Virus record (IMG/VR): IMGVR_UViG_3300029448_000493
Coordinates: 1-22,251 of that record
Source of the DNA: a virus
Strand: one strand, 5' to 3'
Length of the DNA: 22,251 nt
The translations under genes were made by a program, and so were the position numbers. The first letter of the stretch is position 1. Each line of letters begins with the position of its first letter. A model generated the notes under the pieces. It did not search any database. It saw only the letters and a list, made by a program, of their open reading frames with translations, and was not told where the DNA came from. Below are positions 7,713 to 13,501 of this stretch, one piece after another.

Positions 7713-9552
7713 AAAGAATATGTGGAATGCACCAAATGAATTTAAAGATTTAACTGGTTACAATGAAATCGCAATTGATTTAGAAACCAAAGATGATGGT
7801 ATCAGCCAAGGACTTGGTGCAGGTTGGGCATCAGGACGAGGAGAGATTATTGGATTTGCTGTGGCCGTAGAAGGCTGGCAAGGTTATTTTCCTTTTGGTC
7901 ATTATGGTGGAGGAAACTTAATTCCTGAACAAGTTAAAAAATATATGAAAGATGTTTGTAGTTTACCTGCAACTAAAATATTTCATAACGCTCAATACGA
8001 TGTTGGTTGGCTTAAAGCATTAGGGATCGAAGTTAAAGGCCAGATTGTGGATACGATGGTTGCTGCTGCACTAATTAATGAAAATCGTTGGAGTTACTCT
8101 TTAAATGCATTGTCCGTTGATTATCTTGGTGAGATTAAAGCTGAGACAGATTTAAAAGAAGCCGCAGCGGCTCATGGTGTGGATCCAAAAGCAGAGATGT
8201 GGAAGTTACCTGCTGAACATGTTGGACACTATGCGGAACAAGATGCACGGCTCACGCTCCTTCTATGGCAAAGATTTAAAGCAGAGATTAGAACTCAAAG
8301 CTTAGAAACCATATGGAAACTAGAATCTGATCTTTTACCTATTTTAATTGAAATGAGATTTAATGGAATTAATGTTAACTTAGAAAAAGCTGAAGCATTA
8401 AAATTAGAATTTGCGGAACAAGAAAAGCACTTACTCCACAAAATAAAACAATTAGCAGGCCGAGACATAGATATTTGGGCAGCACGTCAGATTGGAGAAG
8501 CTTTTGATAAACTTGGTATAGATTATCCAAGAACACAGAAAACAGGCGAGCCATCATTTACACAAAATTTTTTGTTTAATTCCCCTCATGAAATTTCTAA
8601 ATTAATTGTCCAAGCTAGAGAAGTCAATAAATTTCATAACACATTCTTAACTGGAATTACTAAATATCAACACAAAGGAAAAATTCATGCGGAAATCAAT
8701 CAACTACGTTCTGATTCTGGCGGTACTGTTTCTGGTCGTCTCAGCATGTCAAACCCGAACTTACAACAACTCCCAGCAAGGAACAAAGAATTTGCACCGA
8801 AAATTCGTGGTCTATTTATGCCAACAACAAATTGTAAGTGGGGTTCATTTGATTATTCGCAGCAAGAACCAAGATTGGTCGTGCACTACGCTTCTTCGAT
8901 CGGAGAAGGCTATGAAGGATCTCAAGAACTTGTGGAAGCTTATGCGAATGCTTCAGCCGACTTTCACCAAACTGTAGCCGATCTTGTTGGTATTGATCGT
9001 AAGGCCGCTAAAACGATTGGCCTGGGACTTATGTATGGAATGGGTAAAAATAAATTAGCAAATTCACTTGGACTTGAAAGAGAAGAGGGAGATAAAATTA
9101 TTGCAAAGTATAATCGTAAAGTTCCTTTCGTAAAATTATTAAGTGATCGTTGCATGAAGAAAGCTGATGAAGAAGGAGTGATAAGAACAAAGCTTGGCCG
9201 TAAGTGTCGTTTTGAAGAATGGGAGCCAAGAGATTGGGGTTTATGGACAAGTGAAACTTTTGAAAATGCGGTTGCTAAATACGGTCGTGGTAATATTAAA
9301 AGAGCCAAAACTTACAAAGCACTTAATAGATTAATTCAAGGATCGGCAGCCGATCAAACTAAACTTGCAATCGTAGAATGTTATAAACAAGGTTATATTC
9401 CAAAACTACAAATCCATGATGAATTATGTTTTGATGTAGAAACAGAAGAAGATGAAAAAAATATTAAACAAATCATGGAACAAGCTTTAGAACTTAAAGT
9501 TCCAAGTGTTGTTGATGTAGCGATTGGTGATAACTGGGGTGAAACATCGTAA
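7684..9552 (+). CDS. polA: family A DNA polymerase with 3'-5' exonuclease, Leu762 type
   Basis: A PolA of about 622 residues with a DEDDy proofreading domain and polymerase domain, without a 5' nuclease domain. Numbered from the ATG at 7684: exo I IAIDLE (29-34), exo II HNAQYD (101-106), exo III HYAEQD (182-187); polymerase motif A DYSQQEPR (390-397), motif B RKAAKTIGLGLMYG (439-452) and motif C IHDE (577-580). Exonuclease and polymerase metal ligands are all present. The position equal to E. coli Phe762 is Leu (codon 9022-9024), a variant common in marine virioplankton. The frame is open to ATG 7636; I prefer 7684 because GGGAG (7665-7669) precedes it, while 7702 matches the usual family N-terminus. 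Replicates the phage genome with the primase and helicase upstream. Confidence 0.95.
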   Translation: MSLQLAMNFKKNMWNAPNEFKDLTGYNEIAIDLETKDDGISQGLGAGWASGRGEIIGFAVAVEGWQGYFPFGHYGGGNLIPEQVKKYMKDVCSLPATKIFHNAQYDVGWLKALGIEVKGQIVDTMVAAALINENRWSYSLNALSVDYLGEIKAETDLKEAAAAHGVDPKAEMWKLPAEHVGHYAEQDARLTLLLWQRFKAEIRTQSLETIWKLESDLLPILIEMRFNGINVNLEKAEALKLEFAEQEKHLLHKIKQLAGRDIDIWAARQIGEAFDKLGIDYPRTQKTGEPSFTQNFLFNSPHEISKLIVQAREVNKFHNTFLTGITKYQHKGKIHAEINQLRSDSGGTVSGRLSMSNPNLQQLPARNKEFAPKIRGLFMPTTNCKWGSFDYSQQEPRLVVHYASSIGEGYEGSQELVEAYANASADFHQTVADLVGIDRKAAKTIGLGLMYGMGKNKLANSLGLEREEGDKIIAKYNRKVPFVKLLSDRCMKKADEEGVIRTKLGRKCRFEEWEPRDWGLWTSETFENAVAKYGRGNIKRAKTYKALNRLIQGSAADQTKLAIVECYKQGYIPKLQIHDELCFDVETEEDEKNIKQIMEQALELKVPSVVDVAIGDNWGETS

Positions 9553-9724
9553 TCATAAATGTTTTAAATGTGGGAGAACTGCTCACGTTATCGATAATGA
9601 AATGTATTTTTGTGCAGATTGTATGCTCAAGATTTTAAAGAGACAAGAATACCGTCACGGGAAACCCGATCCACGGCTCACGCACCACAAAAGTTATACG
9701 CTAGGAAGCGTAATTAGGAATTAA
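9539..9724 (+). CDS. small zinc-ribbon protein (61 aa)
   Basis: Overlaps the polymerase gene by 14 bp. I choose the GTG at 9539 because GGTGAT (9526-9531), a good complement to the 16S tail, lies 7 nt upstream; TTG 9524 and GTG 9527 are also open. The N-terminal half holds two knuckles, CFKCGR and CADCML, which together make a four-Cys zinc ribbon, followed by a basic tail with several His. Single zinc ribbons next to phage polymerases often act as DNA-binding or clamp-like accessory proteins, but function here is inferred. The tail is encoded by a copy of the CACGGCTCACG motif (9672-9682), with rare GC-rich codons. Confidence 0.7.
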   Translation: MKHRNHKCFKCGRTAHVIDNEMYFCADCMLKILKRQEYRHGKPDPRLTHHKSYTLGSVIRN

Positions 9725-9919
9725 ATCTTCTGTAGGTATTTCGTTATGAGCAAGTCTGATATCTTCCATGTCAGCAGAAACCATTTGTCTTCTTACAAAT
9801 CTGATTTCTTCTTCGATAGGTTTCATTTCAACGGTAACTTTACCCGCTTCTAAATAGCATCTATTCCATTTAGATTCTAACTCTATCTTTTTAGCCAACA
9901 GGTCTTTGTTTGCTGTCAT
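9701..9919 (-). CDS. 72-aa coiled-coil protein of unknown function
   Basis: A 72-residue minus-strand frame with a very good ribosome site (GAGGAG, 8 nt before the ATG). It is almost entirely helical and charged (KKIELESKWNRCYLE, EMKPIEEEIRFVRRQM), probably a short coiled coil that would dimerise. Its start overlaps the end of the next upstream gene (9891-10103) by 29 bp, and its 3' end converges on the zinc-ribbon gene with a 24-bp overlap of opposite strands. No known motif is seen. Last gene of a three-gene minus operon beginning at 10356. Confidence 0.65.
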   Translation of the reverse strand: MTANKDLLAKKIELESKWNRCYLEAGKVTVEMKPIEEEIRFVRRQMVSADMEDIRLAHNEIPTEDLIPNYAS

Positions 9920-10103
9920 TAGCTATCTCCTCGTAAAAAAAGAAAATTCTGTCTGGTCTATAAACTGTTTCATACGAGACAGTGGCGTTTCCTTTATTTA
10001 ACTGTTTGATGAAGTCTTCTCGTACATCCTTATCATCTTGTCCTTGGAACTCTGAGACAATCAAACGCCCGCCTAGACGACATTGGACACGATAAGTCTT
10101 CAT
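9891..10103 (-). CDS. 70-aa protein of unknown function
   Basis: A 70-residue frame with an alternating-strand N-terminus (KTYRVQCRLGGRLIVSEF) and a helix-turn-aromatic second half (RIFFFYEEIAN), which suggests a small folded alpha/beta domain. AGAAGG lies rather far (about 13 nt) upstream of the ATG, and the gene overlaps its upstream neighbour by 71 bp, so coupled translation is likely. No family recognised. Composition and codon use look coding. Confidence 0.55.
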   Translation of the reverse strand: MKTYRVQCRLGGRLIVSEFQGQDDKDVREDFIKQLNKGNATVSYETVYRPDRIFFFYEEIANDSKQRPVG

Positions 10104-10356
10104 AAGATAATTTTACCTTCTCTTTGGGTGGTTTGTCAATAGGTAAACAATATATCTCTAAATGAGTTATCGTCAAACCATTTTTTAAAAAATCTTTTTC
10201 AATTTCTTTTCCACGTCTCATTGCTGCTGCACCGCACGCTTCAATTTTTTTATATTTAACAACGGGTTCTTCCCAGAAATTCATACATTTTTTTTCAACA
10301 GAATCATCTGTAGCGTGAACGCATAATATACCAAAGATTGCGAAAAGTTCTGTCAT
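10033..10356 (-). CDS. 107-aa protein with signal-like hydrophobic N-terminus
   Basis: First gene of the minus operon. Residues 1-15 (MTELFAIFGILCVHA) are hydrophobic and could be a signal or anchor, with a Cys at 12 that does not make a proper lipobox. The middle carries several Cys (24, 41, 69) and Lys/Glu-rich helices. The last 24 residues overlap the next gene in another frame and look less protein-like, so the C-terminus may be under weak constraint. No good ribosome site precedes the ATG. No family recognised; a periplasmic or membrane-bound small phage protein is one option. Confidence 0.5.
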   Translation of the reverse strand: MTELFAIFGILCVHATDDSVEKKCMNFWEEPVVKYKKIEACGAAAMRRGKEIEKDFLKNGLTITHLEIYCLPIDKPPKEKVKLSYEDLSCPMSSRRAFDCLRVPRTR

Positions 10357-10383
10357 TAAATAAGAATATCACATAAAAAAAAT

Positions 10384-10417
10384 CATTGATATCTCTTTGT
10401 GATTGAGATAAACAATG
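10384..10417. promoter_or_regulatory. dyad-symmetric operator-like element upstream of RHH gene
   Basis: The 80-bp divergent spacer holds a bipartite dyad: CATTG (10384-10388) and TATCTC (10390-10395) pair with GAGATA (10405-10410) and CAATG (10413-10417). TTGATA at 10386-10391 with TAAACA 17 bp later could be a weak promoter inside it. It is followed by AAGGAG (10426-10431) and the ATG at 10437. A dyad over the start of a ribbon-helix-helix gene is the usual layout of autoregulation. Confidence 0.45.
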
Positions 10418-10436
10418 GGAAAAATAAGGAGTAAAA

Positions 10437-10634
10437 ATGGATATCAATAAATGGAAATCTGTAGCTGTTAGAATTCAAGACTACAATATTTTAAAAGCGA
10501 TTTCTAAAAATAAATTTAGAGCGCCCGCTTCTATGATCTCAAAATTAGTTGACGATTATGTAGAATTCCAAGCAAAGAAGATGAAAGTTTCTAAAGATTC
10601 TTTTGTAAAAAAACTTCTCAATGGCAAGTCTTAA
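10437..10634 (+). CDS. ribbon-helix-helix (Arc/CopG-like) DNA-binding regulator
   Basis: A 65-residue protein with AAGGAG 5 nt upstream of ATG. The pattern is that of a ribbon-helix-helix domain: a short strand (WKSVAVRIQ, 6-14), then helix A (DYNILKAISKNK, 15-26), a turn, and helix B (ASMISKLVDDYVEFQAKK, 31-48), followed by a basic tail. RHH proteins bind DNA as dimers through the strand, so the dyad 20 bp upstream is the likely target. It opens a four-gene plus operon of small genes (10437-11431). A small transcription regulator of the middle genes is the best guess. Confidence 0.7.
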   Translation: MDINKWKSVAVRIQDYNILKAISKNKFRAPASMISKLVDDYVEFQAKKMKVSKDSFVKKLLNGKS

Positions 10635-10776
10635 ACACTTAAATCAAAAGATTGAGCGTCTTCTGGAGGATAATCACAATCTTTCAGAAGAACTTACCTA
10701 CTATAAAAATCGTTGCAAAACGCTCAGAATGATCATACAAAAGTTCAAAAGCGGGATTAAAAGAATTATCAATTAG
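10621..10776 (+). CDS. 51-aa coiled-coil protein
   Basis: A frame of 51 residues that overlaps the RHH gene by 14 bp. The sequence is one long helix with heptad spacing of Leu/Ile (LKHLNQKIERLLEDNHNLSE, then LTYYKNRCKTLRMIIQ) and a basic C-terminus, so it should form a parallel coiled coil. No ribosome site is obvious, and translation is probably coupled to the RHH gene. Small coiled-coil partners of phage regulators exist, but no family is recognised. Confidence 0.55.
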   Translation: MASLKHLNQKIERLLEDNHNLSEELTYYKNRCKTLRMIIQKFKSGIKRIIN

Positions 10777-10797
10777 TCTCGTCAAGGACTTTAAACT

Positions 10798-11022
10798 ATG
10801 GCAAAAAATCATTACAATAGGCTTATGCCTAGAGATAAATTTGAGGATATTTTATACGACACTGAGATCGACTTTTCTAAATTCAGTCGTCAAGAAATAA
10901 ATGTACTCATGCTGGAAATCGACAAAGATGTCGATTATTTGATGTCAGCCTACGCACCCCCATCGCTAATCAGACACCATCATGAGCTATTATCAAGACT
11001 TATTAAACGTTATGGGCATTAA
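10798..11022 (+). CDS. 74-aa helical protein of unknown function
   Basis: Started by AAGGA about 9 nt before the ATG. The 74 residues are helical and mixed in charge, with a central FSKFSRQEINVLMLEID stretch that resembles a helical hairpin, and a His-rich helix near the end (LIRHHHELLSRLIKRYGH). The last 41 bp overlap the following gene. No known family or metal motif is clear, although the HHH cluster could bind metal. Part of the RHH operon. Confidence 0.6.
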   Translation: MAKNHYNRLMPRDKFEDILYDTEIDFSKFSRQEINVLMLEIDKDVDYLMSAYAPPSLIRHHHELLSRLIKRYGH

Positions 11023-11431
11023 TTTTGCGACCGAAATGGTCAAGCAAAATATACCTAATGAAACTAAAATGTGGAGAGCGGTCATTAATAATGCGATTGG
11101 TGATGTTGCGTTAAACTTATCCGATCGAAAAAGCTCACTTCTTAAAATGGAAGCTCACTATTGGATCATGGATAATACCGAAGATTTTCAACAAGTATGT
11201 TATTTTGCCGAACTCGAACCTGATAATGTAAGGCGACAATACATACGAGCATTAGAACAAAATAAAATTGTATTTACTGACCGACAAATTAAATGGAAAA
11301 AATATAATGACAATTACCAAAAATTAAAAACCATACCGACAAAAGAGGGTAGACGAGAACTTAGAAAAATTGTTGAGTATTTAAGACGACTTGTTTCCAA
11401 CGCTACGAATAAACCGATAAAAGTCGGGTAG
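10982..11431 (+). CDS. 149-aa phage protein with predicted helix-turn-helix-like segment
   Basis: The 149 residues begin with a helical part (MWRAVINNAIGDVALNL), followed by EAHYWIMDNTEDFQQVCYFAELEPDNVRRQYIRAL, a helix-turn-helix-like stretch of a kind common in small phage proteins (F..VC..A.L.P..VR). The C-terminal third (KTIPTKEGRRELRKIVEYLRRLV) is basic. This layout fits a DNA-binding protein acting on transcription or replication; I do not have a family name for it. It is the last gene of the RHH operon, and its TAG stop lies inside the first stem of the hairpin cluster that follows. Confidence 0.7.
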   Translation: MSYYQDLLNVMGINFATEMVKQNIPNETKMWRAVINNAIGDVALNLSDRKSSLLKMEAHYWIMDNTEDFQQVCYFAELEPDNVRRQYIRALEQNKIVFTDRQIKWKKYNDNYQKLKTIPTKEGRRELRKIVEYLRRLVSNATNKPIKVG

Positions 11432-11659
11432 AGGAGAACGAGTCACCTCTACCCTATGTTTAAACAACTTTTCTGAAAGGGAGTAGTTGAAATAACTACT
11501 ACAAAAAGAAAATTAGCACGAGTATTGAACTAATGCAAGATTTGATTTACAAGGGTAGTAGAGCTCCCCAACTGCTACTACCCTCTCTCTAGAGCCTCGT
11601 ACGAGGGCATTTAGACTCTCAGTTCACCCAATTATGAACTTGTGCCGTCCAATCACGGC
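11426..11659. other. dense cluster of perfect inverted repeats, possible structured RNA
   Basis: A gene-free, relatively GC-rich stretch between converging operons. In order: GGGTAGAGG/CCTCTACCC (11426-11434/11446-11454), AGTAGTT/AACTACT (11482-11500), AGGGTAGTAG/CTACTACCCT (11552-11561/11575-11584), the palindrome CCTCGTACGAGG (11595-11606), AGTTCA/TGAACT (11621-11640) and GCCGT/ACGGC (11644-11659). The first three stems share a GTAG core and could exchange partners. None has a proper T tract, so these are not simple terminators. It could be a small RNA, a switch-like 3' structure or a protein-binding site. I see no open frame with a ribosome site and no tRNA cloverleaf. Confidence 0.5.
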
Positions 11660-11785
11660 TCACGAGCCTAAAACTTGTAATATCATGACACAGGTTAAAC
11701 CTAACCCTGCGATTAAAAAATACGCAAACCAATGTTCTGGTTTTGGTTTTTTACACAATATAATTCTTTTTAATAAATCTTTCAT
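11660..11785 (-). CDS. 41-aa single-pass membrane protein
   Basis: The ATG overlaps the stop of the gene before it in an ATGA arrangement (11782-11785), so it is translationally coupled. Residues 1-18 are basic (KDLLKRIILCKKPKPEH) and residues 19-40 form a clear membrane helix (WFAYFLIAGLGLTCVMILQV); positive-inside topology puts the N-terminus in the cytoplasm. Its TGA stop lies inside a CACGGCTCACG repeat. A holin-like or membrane-targeting role is possible. It is the last gene of the minus operon starting at 12741. Confidence 0.6.
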   Translation of the reverse strand: MKDLLKRIILCKKPKPEHWFAYFLIAGLGLTCVMILQVLGS

Positions 11786-12024
11786 TTTATAAATTTAAAT
11801 TCAGCACCCTGAAATTTACTCGCATTTTTCATAGATTTAATCTCTACATCAGAATACAATTCATCAATATAAAGTGTAATTGCTTCTTCAGTTCTTTTTC
11901 CTTGTGGCGTAACAAAATAACACCATGTGCTTGGAAAAATATTTTCCATTTCGACTAAGCGATAATGATCGACCTCGTCTTTTGATTTTTCTTCATCATA
12001 TTTAAATGTAAGTTTTCTTATCAT
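11782..12024 (-). CDS. 80-aa protein of unknown function
   Basis: I start this at the ATG at 12024, because a perfect GGGAGGT (12037-12031) lies 6 nt upstream; a longer TTG-started version would put this ribosome site inside the gene. The 80 residues form a beta-rich protein (MIRKLTFKYDEEK, WCYFVTPQGKR, AITLYIDELYSDVEIKS) with an N-terminal strand, a central aromatic hairpin and a C-terminal FKFIK. The ATG overlaps the stop of the preceding frame (ATGA). No family recognised. Confidence 0.65.
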   Translation of the reverse strand: MIRKLTFKYDEEKSKDEVDHYRLVEMENIFPSTWCYFVTPQGKRTEEAITLYIDELYSDVEIKSMKNASKFQGAEFKFIK

Positions 12025-12176
12025 CTTTTTACCTCCCAAATCGTATATTGTTGTTTTCCGTCAAAATAGTAACCCGATATATCTAACTTTTTTGTAGGGC
12101 TTTCAGACAAGCTTGTGGGCTTGAGAAAGCTATTCTTCGATATAACTTGTCGTTTTCCTCTTGGTTTTTTCCGCAT
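12021..12176 (-). CDS. 51-aa overlapping gene or frameshifted C-terminus
   Basis: A frame that begins inside the 61-aa gene (12083-12268) in another register and continues past its stop. AGGAGA (12191-12186) lies 9 nt before the ATG at 12176. The first 30 residues are basic and low in structure (MRKKPRGKRQ), but the last 21 (LDISGYYFDGKQQ, YTIWEVKR) look like a natural beta-hairpin sequence. Its TGA overlaps the ATG of the next gene. Either it is a true overlapping gene, or its second half is the proper C-terminus of the 61-aa gene, reached by a -1 shift near the six-A run at 12093-12088. Confidence 0.5.
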   Translation of the reverse strand: MRKKPRGKRQVISKNSFLKPTSLSESPTKKLDISGYYFDGKQQYTIWEVKR

Positions 12177-12268
12177 AGTTCTATATCTCCTGTTTCCCAG
12201 TTTACTTTTACTTTTTTCTTTTCTTCAAGTTTTCTTAAAACTGATTTTGTATTTTCAATGCTACTCAT
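12083..12268 (-). CDS. 61-aa protein, possibly frameshifted into the next frame
   Basis: A 61-residue frame with a lysine-rich helix (SVLRKLEEKKKVKVNW), a short acidic strand region (ETGDIELCG) and a helix (RRIAFSSPQACLKALQKS) before the stop. Its ATG overlaps the stop of an 18-aa hydrophobic leader (ATGA). Just before its stop the minus strand reads CAAAAAAGTTAG; a -1 shift in this A run would extend the protein to about 82 residues through a convincing 21-residue tail that ends at the next gene. A single-base error in the homopolymer would have the same effect. No family is recognised. Confidence 0.55.
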   Translation of the reverse strand: MSSIENTKSVLRKLEEKKKVKVNWETGDIELCGKNQEENDKLYRRIAFSSPQACLKALQKS

Positions 12269-12321
12269 AAAATTATTGCTAATGCCAAAAATAAACTAAA
12301 TATTAATAAATCGTGGCTCAT
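12265..12321 (-). CDS. 18-aa hydrophobic leader peptide
   Basis: A tiny frame with AAGGAA close upstream of its ATG, which reads MSHDLLIFSLFLALAIIL and then stops at a TGA that overlaps the ATG of the next gene. Nearly every residue after position 4 is hydrophobic, so it would insert in the membrane. The good ribosome site and ATGA coupling to the 61-aa gene support translation; it may serve only to load ribosomes on the next gene. The start region contains a degenerate CACG heptad repeat. Confidence 0.45.
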   Translation of the reverse strand: MSHDLLIFSLFLALAIIL

Positions 12322-12356
12322 GTTTCCTTTCTATATTAATTGTTTGTTTTTTCATT

Positions 12357-12581
12357 TTATTTTTTTCTCTTATTTTGTTGTATAATCTTATATGCATTAT
12401 CCATAGCGGATTGTAGCATATGCGATTGTTCAAACCTTTTGATCTCTACATCTACGACATTGAATAAATTTTCCAATGCCGTAAATGTTTGAGAATCTAA
12501 GATATTAGCTTGGGTATCCTTCACTAATTCTTGTTGTTTTTTCGTCAATATCTCTATTGCTTGTTTCTTTTCTATATCCAT
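12357..12581 (-). CDS. 74-aa coiled-coil protein
   Basis: A 74-residue, almost fully helical protein (EKKQAIEILTKKQQELVKD, LENLFNVVDVEIKRFEQ) ending in a basic KRKK tail. It overlaps the preceding gene by 77 bp in another frame. The ATG has no strong ribosome site and two stop codons lie just upstream in its frame, so the start is fixed. It may form a coiled coil. No family recognised; it could be a nucleic acid or partner-binding accessory protein. Confidence 0.6.
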   Translation of the reverse strand: MDIEKKQAIEILTKKQQELVKDTQANILDSQTFTALENLFNVVDVEIKRFEQSHMLQSAMDNAYKIIQQNKRKK

Positions 12582-12741
12582 GTTTCGTTATTAGTTTCTG
12601 TAAGTATTTATGTGTTGCATTCATTTTATCCGCTTCTTTTTTTTCTTCAGCGTAATGACCCTTATTAGATTCAAACTCATTGACGAATACATCAAATAAA
12701 TCTGCTTTTAGTCTTTTGAAGTTTTTTAATTTTAGTGCCAT
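12505..12741 (-). CDS. 78-aa charged protein, first gene of minus operon
   Basis: The ATG at 12741 is preceded by AAAGGGGGTG, an acceptable ribosome site, and by a promoter-like TTGACA. Residues 1-55 are charged and helical (LKLKNFKRLKADLFDVFVNEF, AEEKKEADKMNATHKYLQKL). The last 25 residues (NRDIDEKTTRISEGYPS) overlap the next gene and look less ordered. It opens the minus operon that ends at 11660 and is probably transcribed with all six following frames. Function unknown. Confidence 0.6.
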   Translation of the reverse strand: MALKLKNFKRLKADLFDVFVNEFESNKGHYAEEKKEADKMNATHKYLQKLITKHGYRKETSNRDIDEKTTRISEGYPS

Positions 12742-12764
12742 AGCACCCCCTTTCGCTTTATATT

Positions 12765-12791
12765 ATTATAAGATTTCATAAGATATGTCAA
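12765..12791 (-). promoter_or_regulatory. sigma70-type promoter of the minus operon
   Basis: Read on the minus strand, a perfect TTGACA (12791-12786) precedes a perfect TATAAT (12770-12765) with a 15-bp spacer, shorter than ideal; AT-rich alternatives at 17-18 bp also exist. It lies 24 bp from the operon's first ATG (12741). The TTATTTGACATAT context is also found before the ArdC-like gene (from 18618). Confidence 0.5.
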
Positions 12792-12897
12792 ATAAAATAA
12801 TTCCTTGATTTTATTACTTTTTTTTATTTGTCCCATAACTAACTCCCATAAATTTTTTATGCCAAAATTGTCAAAACAACTAACCGAGGATAACAAA

Positions 12898-13098
12898 ATG
12901 GCAGAACGATCAATTAAAGATCTTGTTGCAGAAGCGATTAACGAAATTATCACTGATGGAAAATTACAAATCCAAGATATGAATGGTGATAAAATCGAAG
13001 ATTTAGACATAGCTTTTGTAGAGGAAGATTTTGACGACGAAGACAGCGAAGAGAATGAGGAAGATTCGTCAGAAGATGACGAAGAAGAAGACGAGTAA
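12898..13098 (+). CDS. 66-aa protein with hyperacidic C-terminus
   Basis: I use the ATG at 12898, with GAGGA about 8 nt upstream, rather than further upstream starts. Residues 1-40 form a small helix-strand domain (SIKDLVAEAINEIITDGKLQIQ). Residues 41-66 are almost all Asp and Glu with a few Ser, giving a very negative tail. Such tails may mimic DNA or bind positively charged surfaces (RNA polymerase, SSB partners, restriction enzymes). No family is recognised. It stands alone on the plus strand between two minus operons. Confidence 0.6.
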   Translation: MAERSIKDLVAEAINEIITDGKLQIQDMNGDKIEDLDIAFVEEDFDDEDSEENEEDSSEDDEEEDE

Positions 13099-13126
13099 AA
13101 TTCTTCATTATTATTATTTAATCCAT

Positions 13127-13164
13127 AAGCGTGAGTCGGGGTCATAGAATCACGGCTCACGCTT
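13127..13164. terminator. strong 12-bp hairpin at convergent gene ends
   Basis: AAGCGTGAGTCG (13127-13138) pairs with CGGCTCACGCTT (13153-13164) through 12 pairs with one T-G wobble and a 14-nt loop. It lies between the acidic-protein gene (plus) and the end of the 114-aa gene (minus), so it can act as a two-way transcript end, though it lacks a T tract on either strand. The right arm is a CACGGCTCACG motif and contains the TGA stop of the 114-aa gene. Confidence 0.45.
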
Positions 13165-13501
13165 GTTTAGGAAATTGTACGATATTATTTTTTTTCTTAA
13201 AAATTCTTTCATTGTCTTTTGGAACACGACCCACGACCCCATAACTATTTAACAACATACAATCGACTAAGCCAACGGGGTAAACTTTTCTTACAAAACA
13301 AGTACGCATTTCATCATAGAGCCAATACACACCCTCGCTTTCAGTTCTTAGTTTAATATTCTTATCTCCCTCATAAAAATATGCAATCAATTCAGGATCA
13401 CTCATTTTTTGAAAATCGCTAGTAAAAAAAATATGGTTTTGATGATAAGTATTTTCTCCGTCCTGTACCTCAAATTTTACCATTGTAAATTTTTTGCTCA
13501 T
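13157..13501 (-). CDS. 114-aa protein of unknown function
   Basis: A 114-residue beta-rich protein (MSKKFTMVKFEVQDGENTY, NHIFFTSDFQ, GVYWLYDEMRTCFVRKVYPV) with many aromatic residues, probably a small globular fold. The ATG overlaps the preceding gene's stop (ATGA) and has GAGGA upstream, so translation is coupled. The stop codon is embedded in the right arm of the 13127-13164 hairpin. The gene covers a perfect heptad pair CACGACC-CACGACC at 13225-13238. No family recognised. Confidence 0.65.
   Translation of the reverse strand: MSKKFTMVKFEVQDGENTYHQNHIFFTSDFQKMSDPELIAYFYEGDKNIKLRTESEGVYWLYDEMRTCFVRKVYPVGLVDCMLLNSYGVVGRVPKDNERIFKKKNNIVQFPKQA

Noticed and set aside
8964-9308. 114-aa minus-strand frame inside polA
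   Set aside because: It is antisense to motif B and following polymerase sequence; no ribosome site or protein-like pattern.
11540-11660. tRNA-like pattern on either strand (D-arm-like GTAGAGC, TTCAA loops)
   Set aside because: Stem lengths and spacing do not make a cloverleaf, and no acceptor stem or T-arm of correct size is present.
12732-13160. 142-aa minus-strand frame with a run of serines
   Set aside because: It is the antisense of the Asp/Glu tail of the acidic protein (GAA/GAC read backwards gives Ser codons) and overlaps the minus operon's promoter.
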